Positions 43,093-51,278 of a stretch of DNA of 64,000 nt are shown one piece after another (the stretch's first letter is position 1; each line of letters begins with the position of its first letter). The DNA is taken from positions 1-64,000 of the forward strand of contig WTFV01000251.1 of NCBI GenBank assembly GCA_011523845.1, given 5' to 3'. A program made the translations under genes and the position numbers. This DNA is from Acidobacteriota bacterium. GTDB lineage: Bacteria; Acidobacteriota; Vicinamibacteria; Vicinamibacterales; UBA8438. Under the pieces are notes generated by a model that saw only the letters and a program-made list of their open reading frames with translations, was not told where the DNA came from and did not search any database.

Positions 43093-45793
43093 CCGCCGGC
43101 CCGCCGTGGCCCCCCCGGACCAGGCGGCCCGCCTGGCCGCGGTGGACCCGCGGCGCAACGTGGTGCTGGAAGCCTCGGCGGGCACCGGCAAGACGACGGT
43201 TCTCGTGACCCGCTATCTGAACCTGCTGCGCGCCGGTATCGATCCGCTCAACGTCCTGGCAATCACCTTCACGCGCCAGGCCGCCGCCGAGATGCGGGAG
43301 CGGATCGTGCAGGAGCTGAAGCAGGCCGCCGTACGGTCCCGCGCCGGAGCAGCGCGCTGGCGGGAGCTGCGCGACCGGCTCGGCGAGATCACCATCAGCA
43401 CCATCGATGCCTTCTGCCTGTCCCTGCTGCGGGAATTTCCCCTCGAGGCGGATCTCGACCCGGACTTCGCGATCGCCGACGAGACCGAGATCCCGCACAT
43501 CGTCCGGCAGGCGGTCGAACGGACGCTGGCGGCGGCCGGCGCGGCGGCCGGCGAGGATCCGAACCTGGCCATGCTGCTCGCGCAGCTCGGACCGTGGCGC
43601 GGGCGACTGGTCGCGACCCACCTGCTGCGGCACCGTTCCGCCGTGGCGACCGCGCTCGAACGGGTTCTGCGGGGCACGCCGCACGACATCGACGCCGCCG
43701 ACACGTGCCGGAGCGCGGTGCGGCGCCTGGCCGAGCGCCTGGACGGGATGGGCGCCGCCTCCCGGCGCCTGTTGGAGGACGGACCGTTCGAGAGTGGCTC
43801 CTTCGCCGTCGTGGCGCGCGATCTGGGCGATCTCGGCCGGCTCGCGGAAAGGGAGCCGTCGCGAATCCGTGCGGCGCTGGATCGGCTGCGGGCGTACTTC
43901 CTGACGCGTGCGGGCGCTCCCCGCAAGCGGTTCGTCGATCCCCGTTCGGGAAGCGGCTCGCCGCGCGTCCGGCGGTTTCGCACCGCCGCTGCAACGCTGG
44001 CGCCGGTCGTCCAGGAGGTGCTGACCCGCTTCGATCGGGACGTCAACGTCGCGCTCGTGCGCGGTGTGCAGCGCCTGTTCGCTATCGGCGTGTCGGAGTA
44101 CCGCCGCGAGCTCGAATCGCGTGCACTGCTCGACTTTTCCGACGTTCTCGAGCGCGCAGTCGATCTCCTGCGCCGGATGGACGAGTTCGCACGCTCCCGC
44201 TATCGGCTCGAATCGCGGTATCACCACGTGCTCGTCGACGAGTTCCAGGACACGAGCCGCATCCAGTGGGAGCTGGTCTCCCTGCTGGTGCGGGCGTGGG
44301 GAGAAGGCAGCGGGCTGGTGCACGAGGCTCCCCTGCCGCCCAGCGTCTTCGTGGTCGGCGATCGCAAGCAGTCGATCTACCGTTTTCGGGACGCCGACGT
44401 CTCCGTGCTGGAGGAAGCGGGCATCGCGGTCGCCGCCCTCCGGGGGGACGAGGCGAAGGGCGTGCGCCAGTGGATCTCGCACAGCTTTCGCGCCGTGCCC
44501 GAGCTGCTCGCCTTCGCCAACGACCTGTTCGAGGTAATCGACAAGGAGCCGGCCCGGCGGGACGCCTTCAGGTTCGACGAGCGCGATCGGTTCCCGGTCG
44601 GTCCGCCGCCGGTGCCGGAAACCGGGGGGGAGCGCCATCCCGCCCTGGGAGTCGCCATCGGCGAGAGCGTCGAGCGGTGCGCGGCGCTGGTGGCCGGCGA
44701 GGTCGCGCGGCTGCTCGAGGATGGGCAGGTCCGCGATCGCGGCAGCGGGCTGCTCCGTCGCGTCGAGCCGCGCGACGTCGCGGTTCTGTTCCGGTCGCGC
44801 CAGAGTCACCGCGAGTTCGAGCAGGCATTGCACCGGCGCGGCATCCGGACCTGCGTGTACAAGGGGCTCGGCTTCTTCGACGCCGAGGAGATCAAGGACG
44901 TGCGGGCCCTGCTGCGGTACCTGGCCGACCCGTGGTCCGAGCTGCGGGCGGCGGCCCTGCTGCGCTCGCGGATCGTGGGCATCTCCGACCACGCCCTCGC
45001 CCGGCTGGCCGGCGGCCTGTCCGATGTCCTGCTGGGCGCCGGGGAACCCCCCCCGGCGCTGGAGGGCCTTCCCGCCGCCGATCGCCGGCTGCTGGCCCTG
45101 GCCCGCGAGACGGTTCCCCGGTGGATCGCCCTGGTCGATCGGATCGCCCCGGCGGAGTTGCTGGATCGCGCCCTGGCGGAATCGGCCTACGACGCGGAGC
45201 TGGAGCCCGGCAATCTCGTGCAGGCGCGGGAGAACGTCAAGAAGATCCGCGGCCTGGTGAGACGGGTGCAGAACCGCGGTTACGCCACCATGACCCGCGT
45301 GGCCGACCACATCGACCAGTTGTCGGGCGACGTCGCGAGCGCCGTGGTGGATGCCTTCGACGCGGTCAACCTGATGACCGTGCACGCGGCCAAGGGCCTG
45401 GAGTTTCCCGTGGTGATGCTCGTCGACGTCGGCCGCGGAGCCGGGGCGGCGGCGCCTCCCGTCCGGGTGACGACGGATGCGGGCGACGGCCGCCCGTCGG
45501 TAACGGTGTGGCCGTTGCGGAGCGAAGCGGACGAGGACCTGCGCCTCGCCGACCGCGAGGAGAGCAAGCGGCTGCTCTACGTCGCCGTCACGCGCGCCCG
45601 CGACCGTCTCTACTTCTCGGCCGTCGCCGACGCCGGCGTGATCCGGCCGGGTCGCGGGAGCCTCGCGGAAGTGCTGCCGGCCGGCTTCGTCGCCGCCCTC
45701 GGCCGGGCCGTGGGGGCGGTGGGGCCGGTGACCGACTGGGCCGGACCTGCCGGACGCACGCACCGTTTCAAGGTCGTGGGCGCGACACCCTGA
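43076..45793 (+). CDS. UvrD/AddA-family helicase lacking a C-terminal nuclease domain
   Basis: This is a 905-residue superfamily 1A helicase. Motif I is LEASAGTGKTTVL (about 26-38), Ia is AITFTRQAAAEMRER, II is VLVDEFQDTSRIQWEL (about 384-399), III is VFVVGDRKQSIYRFRDAD, V includes LMTVHAAKGLEFPVV and VI is LLYVAVTRARDRLYFS. Only about 60 residues follow motif VI, so the PD-(D/E)XK nuclease that ends typical AddA proteins (about 1200 residues) is absent. The overlap with the AddB-like gene makes them partners; only AddB would then cut DNA. Confidence 0.88.
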   Translation: MSAKRSRRPAVAPPDQAARLAAVDPRRNVVLEASAGTGKTTVLVTRYLNLLRAGIDPLNVLAITFTRQAAAEMRERIVQELKQAAVRSRAGAARWRELRDRLGEITISTIDAFCLSLLREFPLEADLDPDFAIADETEIPHIVRQAVERTLAAAGAAAGEDPNLAMLLAQLGPWRGRLVATHLLRHRSAVATALERVLRGTPHDIDAADTCRSAVRRLAERLDGMGAASRRLLEDGPFESGSFAVVARDLGDLGRLAEREPSRIRAALDRLRAYFLTRAGAPRKRFVDPRSGSGSPRVRRFRTAAATLAPVVQEVLTRFDRDVNVALVRGVQRLFAIGVSEYRRELESRALLDFSDVLERAVDLLRRMDEFARSRYRLESRYHHVLVDEFQDTSRIQWELVSLLVRAWGEGSGLVHEAPLPPSVFVVGDRKQSIYRFRDADVSVLEEAGIAVAALRGDEAKGVRQWISHSFRAVPELLAFANDLFEVIDKEPARRDAFRFDERDRFPVGPPPVPETGGERHPALGVAIGESVERCAALVAGEVARLLEDGQVRDRGSGLLRRVEPRDVAVLFRSRQSHREFEQALHRRGIRTCVYKGLGFFDAEEIKDVRALLRYLADPWSELRAAALLRSRIVGISDHALARLAGGLSDVLLGAGEPPPALEGLPAADRRLLALARETVPRWIALVDRIAPAELLDRALAESAYDAELEPGNLVQARENVKKIRGLVRRVQNRGYATMTRVADHIDQLSGDVASAVVDAFDAVNLMTVHAAKGLEFPVVMLVDVGRGAGAAAPPVRVTTDAGDGRPSVTVWPLRSEADEDLRLADREESKRLLYVAVTRARDRLYFSAVADAGVIRPGRGSLAEVLPAGFVAALGRAVGAVGPVTDWAGPAGRTHRFKVVGATP

Positions 45794-45844
45794 CGGGGTG
45801 CTCTCCACCGTCGTCGAAACGCCCGGTCGGACGCCGCCGACTTC

Positions 45845-46030
45845 TCAGGACAACAGCAGACGCGGGTCCGCGCTGATGCGTTCGAGCCAGTGGTGCGCGT
45901 TCGCCTCGGCTTCCTGCCGGGTCTGACCCGGCAGGATGACCGAGCCGACCGGTTTGGCCTCGCCCGGCGCGACCGCCCAGGCCACCCAGTGACCGGCTCG
46001 CGGCTCGCTCTGGATTGTGTAGTCGCTCAT
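45845..46030 (-). CDS. Small hypothetical protein (61 residues)
   Basis: The frame MSDYTIQSEPRAGHWVAWAV and on to WLERISADPRLLLS reads like a real small protein with a strand-strand-helix pattern. It has an ATG start and is divergent from the DnaJ-like gene. I recognise no family and see no signal peptide or cysteines. Confidence 0.55.
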   Translation of the reverse strand: MSDYTIQSEPRAGHWVAWAVAPGEAKPVGSVILPGQTRQEAEANAHHWLERISADPRLLLS

Positions 46031-46109
46031 GGCTGGTGATTTCCCGCCGCCGATCGTAGCACCACCCCCGCCTTGACAACCATCGGAGGCGACTCCTATC
46101 GTACGGCTC

Positions 46110-46514
46110 GTGTCACCGGAACCGACAGCGGGGCCGTTCAGCCGCGCCGACATCGACTTCCCTTCCATGGCGCCGATCGTCGACCGCATGCGCGAGGCGT
46201 TCTTCGCGCAGACCGGCGGCGCCGGGGTGGCGACCCGCCGCGCCGAGGTGGAGCTGACCGCCAGGCAGGCCGACCAGGGGGTCCGCGTGCCCCTGGATCT
46301 CACCGTGCCGCACACCTGTCCGGCCTGCGGCGGACGGGGAGAGCTGTGGACCGATCCGTGCGGGCTGTGCGGCGGCAGCGGCGCCGGCCTCCTGCCCCAC
46401 CGGCTGCACTTCCGGGTCCCGCCCGGGGTCCGGAACGGAACCCGGCTGCGCTACTCGGTCACGCCGCCGCACGCCTTCGAGACGCACATCGAAGTACGGA
46501 TCGCCGTTCAATGA
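46110..46514 (+). CDS. Short DnaJ zinc-finger-like protein
   Basis: This 134-residue protein has no J domain. Residues 70-93 contain CPACGGRGELW and CGLCGGSG, two CxxCGGxG-type repeats, equal to one half of the DnaJ zinc finger. PLDLTVPHTC before it and LHFRVPPGVRNGTRLRYS after it match DnaJ substrate-binding strands. It may be a stripped DnaJ-like chaperone or a zinc protein derived from one. The GTG start is the only one that keeps the N-terminal part. mrp follows after 64 bases. Confidence 0.7.
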   Translation: MSPEPTAGPFSRADIDFPSMAPIVDRMREAFFAQTGGAGVATRRAEVELTARQADQGVRVPLDLTVPHTCPACGGRGELWTDPCGLCGGSGAGLLPHRLHFRVPPGVRNGTRLRYSVTPPHAFETHIEVRIAVQ

Positions 46515-46540
46515 CCGGTCGTGCCGCGCCGGGGGCGGTG

Positions 46541-46570
46541 TTGTCACGCCGTGGACCGAGCCGCTAAGCT
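46541..46570 (+). promoter_or_regulatory. Possible promoter of mrp
   Basis: TTGTCA (46541-46546) and TAAGCT (46565-46570) are 18 bp apart. The -10 ends eight bases before the ATG at 46579, which again suggests a leaderless or nearly leaderless message. The -10 is only moderately good. Confidence 0.45.
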
Positions 46571-46578
46571 TGGCAGTC

Positions 46579-47682
46579 ATGCCTGTCCCGGAAGCTGTCG
46601 TTCTGGATGCGCTCAAGGCGGTCACGGATCCCGACCTCGGACGCGACATCGTCGCTCTCGGATTCGTCAAGAACCTCGTCATCGACGGCGGTCGCGTCGC
46701 GTTCGCCATCGAGCTGACCACGCCCGCCTGCCCGGTCAAGGACCAGATGCGCGAGCAGGCCCGCGCCGCGGTCTCCGCGCTCGACGGCGTGGATGCCGTC
46801 GACATCGAGATGACGGCGAGCGTTCGATCCGCGGTTCCCGACGCGCAGAAATCGCCCATCCCGGGCATCCGCAACATCATCGCCGTCGGCGCCGGCAAGG
46901 GCGGCGTCGGGAAGACGACGGTGTCGGTCAACCTGGCGGTGGCGCTGGCCCGCTACGGCGGACGGGTAGGGATTATCGACGGGGACGTGTACGGCCCCAA
47001 CGTGCCGATCATGCTCGGCCTCGACGCGCGGCTGGAGTCCGACGGCAAGAAGATCGTGCCGGCCGAGAAGTTCGGGATTCGGGTCGTGTCGATGGGCTTT
47101 CTCACCGACGCGACGGCGCCCATCATCTGGCGCGGTCCCATGCTGCACGGCGTCGTCCGGCAGTTCTTCCAGGACGTGAAGTGGGACGAGCTCGACTATC
47201 TGGTCGTCGACATGCCGCCGGGCACCGGTGACGTCGCGCTCAGCCTGAGCCAGACGGTACCGGTCACGGGGGCCGTGGTGGTGACGACGCCGCAGGCCGT
47301 CTCGTTGTCCGACAGCCGCCGCGCTGTCGGCATGTACCGCAAGCTGAACGTCCCGACGCTCGGGATCGTCGAGAACATGAGCTACTACGCCTGCTCGGGT
47401 TGCGGGCAGGAGAGCGACCTGTTCGGCCGCGGCGGCGGCGAGCGCGTCGCCGAGGAGCTCGACGTGCCCTTCCTCGGCGACATTCCGCTCCATGCGCCGA
47501 TCCGCGTCGGCGGCGATACCGGGGCGCCGATCGTGAGCGCCGATCCCGAATCGCCGGCGGCGCAGGCTTTCCTCCGGATCGCCGAGCGCACCGCCGCACA
47601 GATTTCGATCCAGAGCTTCCGGCCGCCGCCGCCGGTCGCCGCGCCCGCCATGGCCGCCGGGCCGAGCCCCGTTCGGGGCTGA
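46579..47682 (+). CDS. apbC: Mrp/NBP35-family iron-sulfur carrier ATPase
   Basis: This is a 367-residue protein. Residues 5-80 are a MIP18/DUF59 domain (ALKAVTDPDLGRDIVALGFV). A deviant Walker A P-loop ATPase follows, VGAGKGGVGKTTVSVNLA (about 101-118), with Walker B LVVDMPPGTGD and a Cys pair in YYACSGCGQESDLFG that bridges an Fe-S cluster in the dimer. The tail is proline-rich (FRPPPPVAAPAMAAG). ATG 46579 is used; TTG 46570 is in frame but lies on the -10. A hairpin repeat begins 19 bases after the stop. Confidence 0.94.
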   Translation: MPVPEAVVLDALKAVTDPDLGRDIVALGFVKNLVIDGGRVAFAIELTTPACPVKDQMREQARAAVSALDGVDAVDIEMTASVRSAVPDAQKSPIPGIRNIIAVGAGKGGVGKTTVSVNLAVALARYGGRVGIIDGDVYGPNVPIMLGLDARLESDGKKIVPAEKFGIRVVSMGFLTDATAPIIWRGPMLHGVVRQFFQDVKWDELDYLVVDMPPGTGDVALSLSQTVPVTGAVVVTTPQAVSLSDSRRAVGMYRKLNVPTLGIVENMSYYACSGCGQESDLFGRGGGERVAEELDVPFLGDIPLHAPIRVGGDTGAPIVSADPESPAAQAFLRIAERTAAQISIQSFRPPPPVAAPAMAAGPSPVRG

Positions 47683-47700
47683 CCGCCGCTCGGCCGGCCA

Positions 47701-47780
47701 GGAGTCTGCGCCGTAGAACGGCGCGGACTCCTGCAGGGTTGCTTGGCGCCAACCGGAGCCGCAGGCCACGCTCGGCGGGC
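47701..47780 (+). repeat. Dispersed hairpin repeat (family C, copy 1)
   Basis: GGAGTCTGCGCCGT (47701-47714), loop AGA, ACGGCGCGGACTCC (47718-47731): 14 paired positions with one T-G wobble. About 24 bases later comes GGAGCCGCAGGCCACGC. Copies 2 (58558) and 3 (37681) share the layout. There is no T run after the stem, so it is not a standard terminator, although it lies just after mrp and ends next to the pcm stop codon. Confidence 0.9.
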
Positions 47781-47782
47781 AA

Positions 47783-48397
47783 CTAGCGCCGCTGTCCCTG
47801 CGCCTCCCCGGTCATCGGCACGAAGCGGACCGGCAGCACGGCCTCGGTGATCGCGCCGTCGGCGGTCTTCGTCACGATGAGGATCTCCTGGGTGAAGCGG
47901 CCTACCGGAATCACCATGCGCGCACCCACGGCAAGCTGCTCGACCAGTGCCGGCGGGACGTGGTCGGGGGCGGCGGTGACGACGATGGCGTCGAAGGGCG
48001 CTTCCTCCGGCCAGCCCCGGTAGCCGTCGCCGGTCCGGACCTCGACGTTGTCGTAGCCGAGGTCGGCCAGCAGCGTCCTCGAGCGTTCGGCGAGTTCCGG
48101 CACGATCTCGATGGAGTGGACCCGTCCCGCAATCTCGGCCAGCACCGCCGCCTGGTAGCCCGAGCCGGTGCCGATCTCGAGCACCTTCGCGTCCGCCGGG
48201 AGCGCGGCGGCCTCGGTCATGTACGCGACGACGTACGGTTGCGAGATCGTCTGGTCGTAGCCGATCGGCAGCGGCGTGTCGTCGTAGGCGCGGGCCGCGA
48301 GCGCTTCGGGCACGAAGCGGTGGCGCGGGACCGCTTCGAGCGCCTCGAGCACCGCCGGCGCCGAGATGCCGCGGGCACGAATCTGCCGTTCCACCAT
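47783..48397 (-). CDS. pcm: Protein-L-isoaspartate O-methyltransferase
   Basis: This is a 204-residue enzyme that methylates isoaspartyl residues to begin repair of aged proteins. Motif I is VLEIGTGSGYQAAVLAEIAG (about 80-99). RHRFVPEALAARAYDDTPLPIGYDQTISQP is the conserved substrate region. ATG 48397 (MVERQIRARGI) matches the usual start. The open frame upstream reads RWRILLACTGAVLGCALG, a possible signal or lipoprotein sequence without ATG, so an exported form from an alternative start is possible. The stop lies next to repeat family C. Confidence 0.93.
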   Translation of the reverse strand: MVERQIRARGISAPAVLEALEAVPRHRFVPEALAARAYDDTPLPIGYDQTISQPYVVAYMTEAAALPADAKVLEIGTGSGYQAAVLAEIAGRVHSIEIVPELAERSRTLLADLGYDNVEVRTGDGYRGWPEEAPFDAIVVTAAPDHVPPALVEQLAVGARMVIPVGRFTQEILIVTKTADGAITEAVLPVRFVPMTGEAQGQRR

Positions 48398-48532
48398 CTG
48401 CTGCCGCTCCCCGGACCGATCGCCTTGACGCGCGGACCGCTCTTCGGCCACGCTGGCGGACTCGCCCGGTCCGAGTGCGCACCCGAGCACCGCACCCGTG
48501 CAGGCGAGCAGGATCCGCCATCGACCCGAACG

Positions 48533-49243
48533 ATGTTCTGGCTGTTGATTGCCGCTGGCTTCGGCCTGCTGTCGCTGGGCCACGTCGCACCCTTTCCGTT
48601 CCTGCTCGACGCGGTCGCACCCGCGCCCGCCGTCTGGAGCATGCCGGAGGGGGACGGACCCCCGGCGGTCTACCTGACTTTCGACGACGGGCCGAATGCG
48701 ACCGCGACGCCGCTGCTGCTCGACACCCTCGCCGACCTCGAGGCGCACGCGACCTTCTTCGTGATCGACAGGCATCTGACCGAGCGCACCGCGCCGATCG
48801 TCCGGCGCATGTTCGAGGAAGGACATGCCGTCGCTCTCCATACCCATACGCGCCACTGGATGGTGCTGCCGCCCGACGAGGTGGCGCGCCGGCTGCAGGC
48901 GGCGGCGGCGCGCATCGAGCGTCTGGCCGGCGGCGCGCCCTGCCGCGCCTTCCGTCCCCACGCGGGGTTCCGGAGCGCGCAGATGTACGAGGGTCTGGCC
49001 CGGGCGGGCTACGCCCTCGTCGGGTGGGGCTGGAGCCTGTGGGACTTCAACTGGTACCGCCGTCCCGATCCGGCCGGACTCGCGGAACGGCTCGCCGGCC
49101 GCATCTCGGGTGGCGACATCGTGGTCATGCACGACGGGCATCATGTGGACCCCGAGGCCGACCGGCAGTACGCCGTCGACGCGACCGCCCTGCTGATTCC
49201 CGAGCTGCGCGCCCGAGGGTTCGTGTTCGGGACCATCTGCTAG
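48533..49243 (+). CDS. Polysaccharide deacetylase (NodB-homology domain)
   Basis: This is a 236-residue protein of the carbohydrate esterase 4 type. A hydrophobic N-terminus (LLIAAGFGLLSLGHVAPFPF) anchors or exports it. Motif 1 is YLTFDDGPN (about 46-54), motif 2 is ALHTHTRHW with two histidines for the metal, and motif 3 includes FRPHAGFRS. IVVMHDGHH lies near the end. Substrates of the family are N-acetylated sugars of peptidoglycan or surface polysaccharide. Its last 30 coding bases are repeated 73 bases downstream. Confidence 0.9.
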   Translation: MFWLLIAAGFGLLSLGHVAPFPFLLDAVAPAPAVWSMPEGDGPPAVYLTFDDGPNATATPLLLDTLADLEAHATFFVIDRHLTERTAPIVRRMFEEGHAVALHTHTRHWMVLPPDEVARRLQAAAARIERLAGGAPCRAFRPHAGFRSAQMYEGLARAGYALVGWGWSLWDFNWYRRPDPAGLAERLAGRISGGDIVVMHDGHHVDPEADRQYAVDATALLIPELRARGFVFGTIC

Positions 49244-49309
49244 CAGGCCAGCGGGGAGATCCTCGCCGAGGAGGGGCGGGCGCGCCCGAGGGTTCGTGTT
49301 CGGGACCAT
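49207..49309 (+). repeat. 30-bp direct repeat of the deacetylase 3' end
   Basis: The 30 bases at 49207-49236 (GCGCGCCCGAGGGTTCGTGT and on) recur exactly at 49280-49309, 73 bases apart. The first copy codes the protein end RARGFVFGTI; the second is non-coding. It is a local duplication remnant. Confidence 0.85.
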
Positions 49310-49363
49310 TTGCCGGGAACCCGTGGCGTCGCGTGCGACGGCACCGTTCCGGCTTCGCCGCTC

Positions 49364-51187
49364 TCAATCGAGCCAGGCATCCAGACGGCCCTTCTGTGCC
49401 GCGGAGGGCGACGCCACCGGCTGCAGTCGCCAGCGCGCCGGCGGCCGTTCGCCGAAGCGCGCGTCGAGGCGCACGAGGCGTTCCCGGCGGGCGATGAGGA
49501 CGGCGACCTCGTCACCCGCCCCATAGAGGCCGAGTCGCCGTTCCCACGCCTCGGGCAAGACCCGGTAGTCGTCGATCGCGAGGATCTCGTCGCCGACGTT
49601 GAACCCGGCTTCGTAGCCCGGCGTTCCCCGCCGCACGCCCGCCACGAGCAGACGGCCGCGGTCGACCCGCGTGTCGAGACCGAGCCAGGCCGGGGCCCCC
49701 TCCGCCCCGGTCTCCGCGTCCGGCGCGAACTCGAGCCCGTACCATTCGAGAGCCGGTTCGTAGTCCAGCTCGTCCGTGGAGCGGATCGCCCGGTCGAACC
49801 AGTCGTCGAGATCGAGGCCGGCGACCTCGGAAGCCACCGCCTCGAACTCGCCGGGCCGGAATCCGCGCACCCCGGAATAGCGCGCGTAGGCGGCCTTCAG
49901 CACGTCGTCGAGGCTCCGGCGGCCGTCGGTCGCTTCCCGCAGCAGGGCGTCGAGCAGGAAGCCGATCACGGCGCCCTTGGTGTAGTAGCTGATGGTGGTG
50001 TTCGGGCTGTTCTCGTTGGGACGGTAGTACTTTATCCAGGCGTCGTACGACGCGTCGGCCACCGGCTGCACCAGTCGGCCGGGTGTCGTCTGCAGCGTCT
50101 CTATCTGGCCCGAGAGCGCGTCGAGGAACTCCTCCCGCGTCGAGATTCCGGCCCGGTGGACGGCAAGGGGACCGTAGTACGAGGTCAGCCCCTCCACCAT
50201 CCACAGGCTGGGGGTGAACACCTCGCGCTCGTAGTCGAAGGGCCCGAGGGCGGCAGGCCGCAACTGCTTGACGTTCCAGGCGTGGAACAGCTCGTGGCTG
50301 ACCGTTCCCAGCCAGCGCAGGTACCGGCCCCGGTCGCGGGTGGTCCAGCGGCTCGTCATCAGCAGGGTCGAGTCCCGGTGCTCGAGCCCGCCGCCCGCCT
50401 CGACCAGCATGTTCAGGAAGAGGTACCGCTCGTAGGGGAAGAAGCCCCAGGTCCGGTGCTGCTCGCGCACGATGCGCTCCACGTCGGCGGCCGACGCCGG
50501 ACCTTCCCACACTCCCCCCTCGCCGACGTTGACGAGGGCGTGGGGCGTGCCTTCCACCGTGAACGCGTAGGTCGACGGGCTGCCGGCGATGATCGGTGAA
50601 TCGACCAGCGTGTCGAAGTCCGCGGCGCGGAAGCTGTGCGGACGACCGTCCGGGGCCGGGGGCAGCGCGGTGACGGTCTCGCTCCAGCCGGGGGCCGGCT
50701 CGATGCGCACGTCGTGGGCTCGCGGCGCGCTGTCGGCCAGGGTCAGAAAGGTGGGCGCGCCGTTGAGCATCGCGAAGTCGGCCTCCACCCAGTTCGTGCG
50801 GACGCTCATCTCCCGGCAGTAGACCCGGTAGGTCACGGAGACCCGATCCGCGCCGGCGGTCTCGACGCGCCACCGGTTCTTGCTGGACTTGGCGACCGCG
50901 AGCGGCCGTCCGTCGAGCGTGGCGGCGCGCACCGCCTCGACGTGCCGGGCGTACTCCCGGATCAGGTAGGAGCCGGGCGTCCAGGCCGCCATCATCAGCT
51001 CGATGGCCGGCCGGCCGTCCACCGGAACGACAGCTTCCACTTCGGCGTAGTGGGTGGCCGGGGCGGGGAAGCGCACCGTGTAGGAGAGAGGATCGAGCGA
51101 CTGGGCCGACGGATTCCCGCGGCCAGCCGACAGCAGGACGACAGTCACGATCGCGAAGGCGAGCAGTGGTCGGCGGGAGCGGATCAC
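49364..51187 (-). CDS. M61-family metallopeptidase with PDZ domain
   Basis: This 607-residue exported peptidase of the glycyl aminopeptidase family starts at GTG 51187, ten bases after AAGGGG, giving a signal peptide (PLLAFAIVTVVLLSAGRG, cleaved near SAQ). An N-terminal beta domain (YTVRFPAPATHYAEVEA) is followed by the zinc site VSHELFHAWNVKQL (about residue 305) with the downstream glutamate in MVEGLTSYYG. A C-terminal PDZ domain (RRGTPGYEAGFNVGDEILAI, about 530-550) follows. It probably degrades peptides in the periplasm. glk lies upstream on the same strand. Confidence 0.93.
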   Translation of the reverse strand: MIRSRRPLLAFAIVTVVLLSAGRGNPSAQSLDPLSYTVRFPAPATHYAEVEAVVPVDGRPAIELMMAAWTPGSYLIREYARHVEAVRAATLDGRPLAVAKSSKNRWRVETAGADRVSVTYRVYCREMSVRTNWVEADFAMLNGAPTFLTLADSAPRAHDVRIEPAPGWSETVTALPPAPDGRPHSFRAADFDTLVDSPIIAGSPSTYAFTVEGTPHALVNVGEGGVWEGPASAADVERIVREQHRTWGFFPYERYLFLNMLVEAGGGLEHRDSTLLMTSRWTTRDRGRYLRWLGTVSHELFHAWNVKQLRPAALGPFDYEREVFTPSLWMVEGLTSYYGPLAVHRAGISTREEFLDALSGQIETLQTTPGRLVQPVADASYDAWIKYYRPNENSPNTTISYYTKGAVIGFLLDALLREATDGRRSLDDVLKAAYARYSGVRGFRPGEFEAVASEVAGLDLDDWFDRAIRSTDELDYEPALEWYGLEFAPDAETGAEGAPAWLGLDTRVDRGRLLVAGVRRGTPGYEAGFNVGDEILAIDDYRVLPEAWERRLGLYGAGDEVAVLIARRERLVRLDARFGERPPARWRLQPVASPSAAQKGRLDAWLD

Positions 51188-51278
51188 CCTGAATCCCCTT
51201 TCGGAATCCTCCACTCTACCACCGATATCCGGTCCTCCGGCGGTCCCGGCGCGACGCGACGGTTGCGCCGGCGGCGCT

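Noticed and set aside
47701..47731. Rho-independent terminator after mrp
   Set aside because: The stem is strong, but no T run follows and the same hairpin recurs with a conserved tail elsewhere, so it is better described as a repeat.
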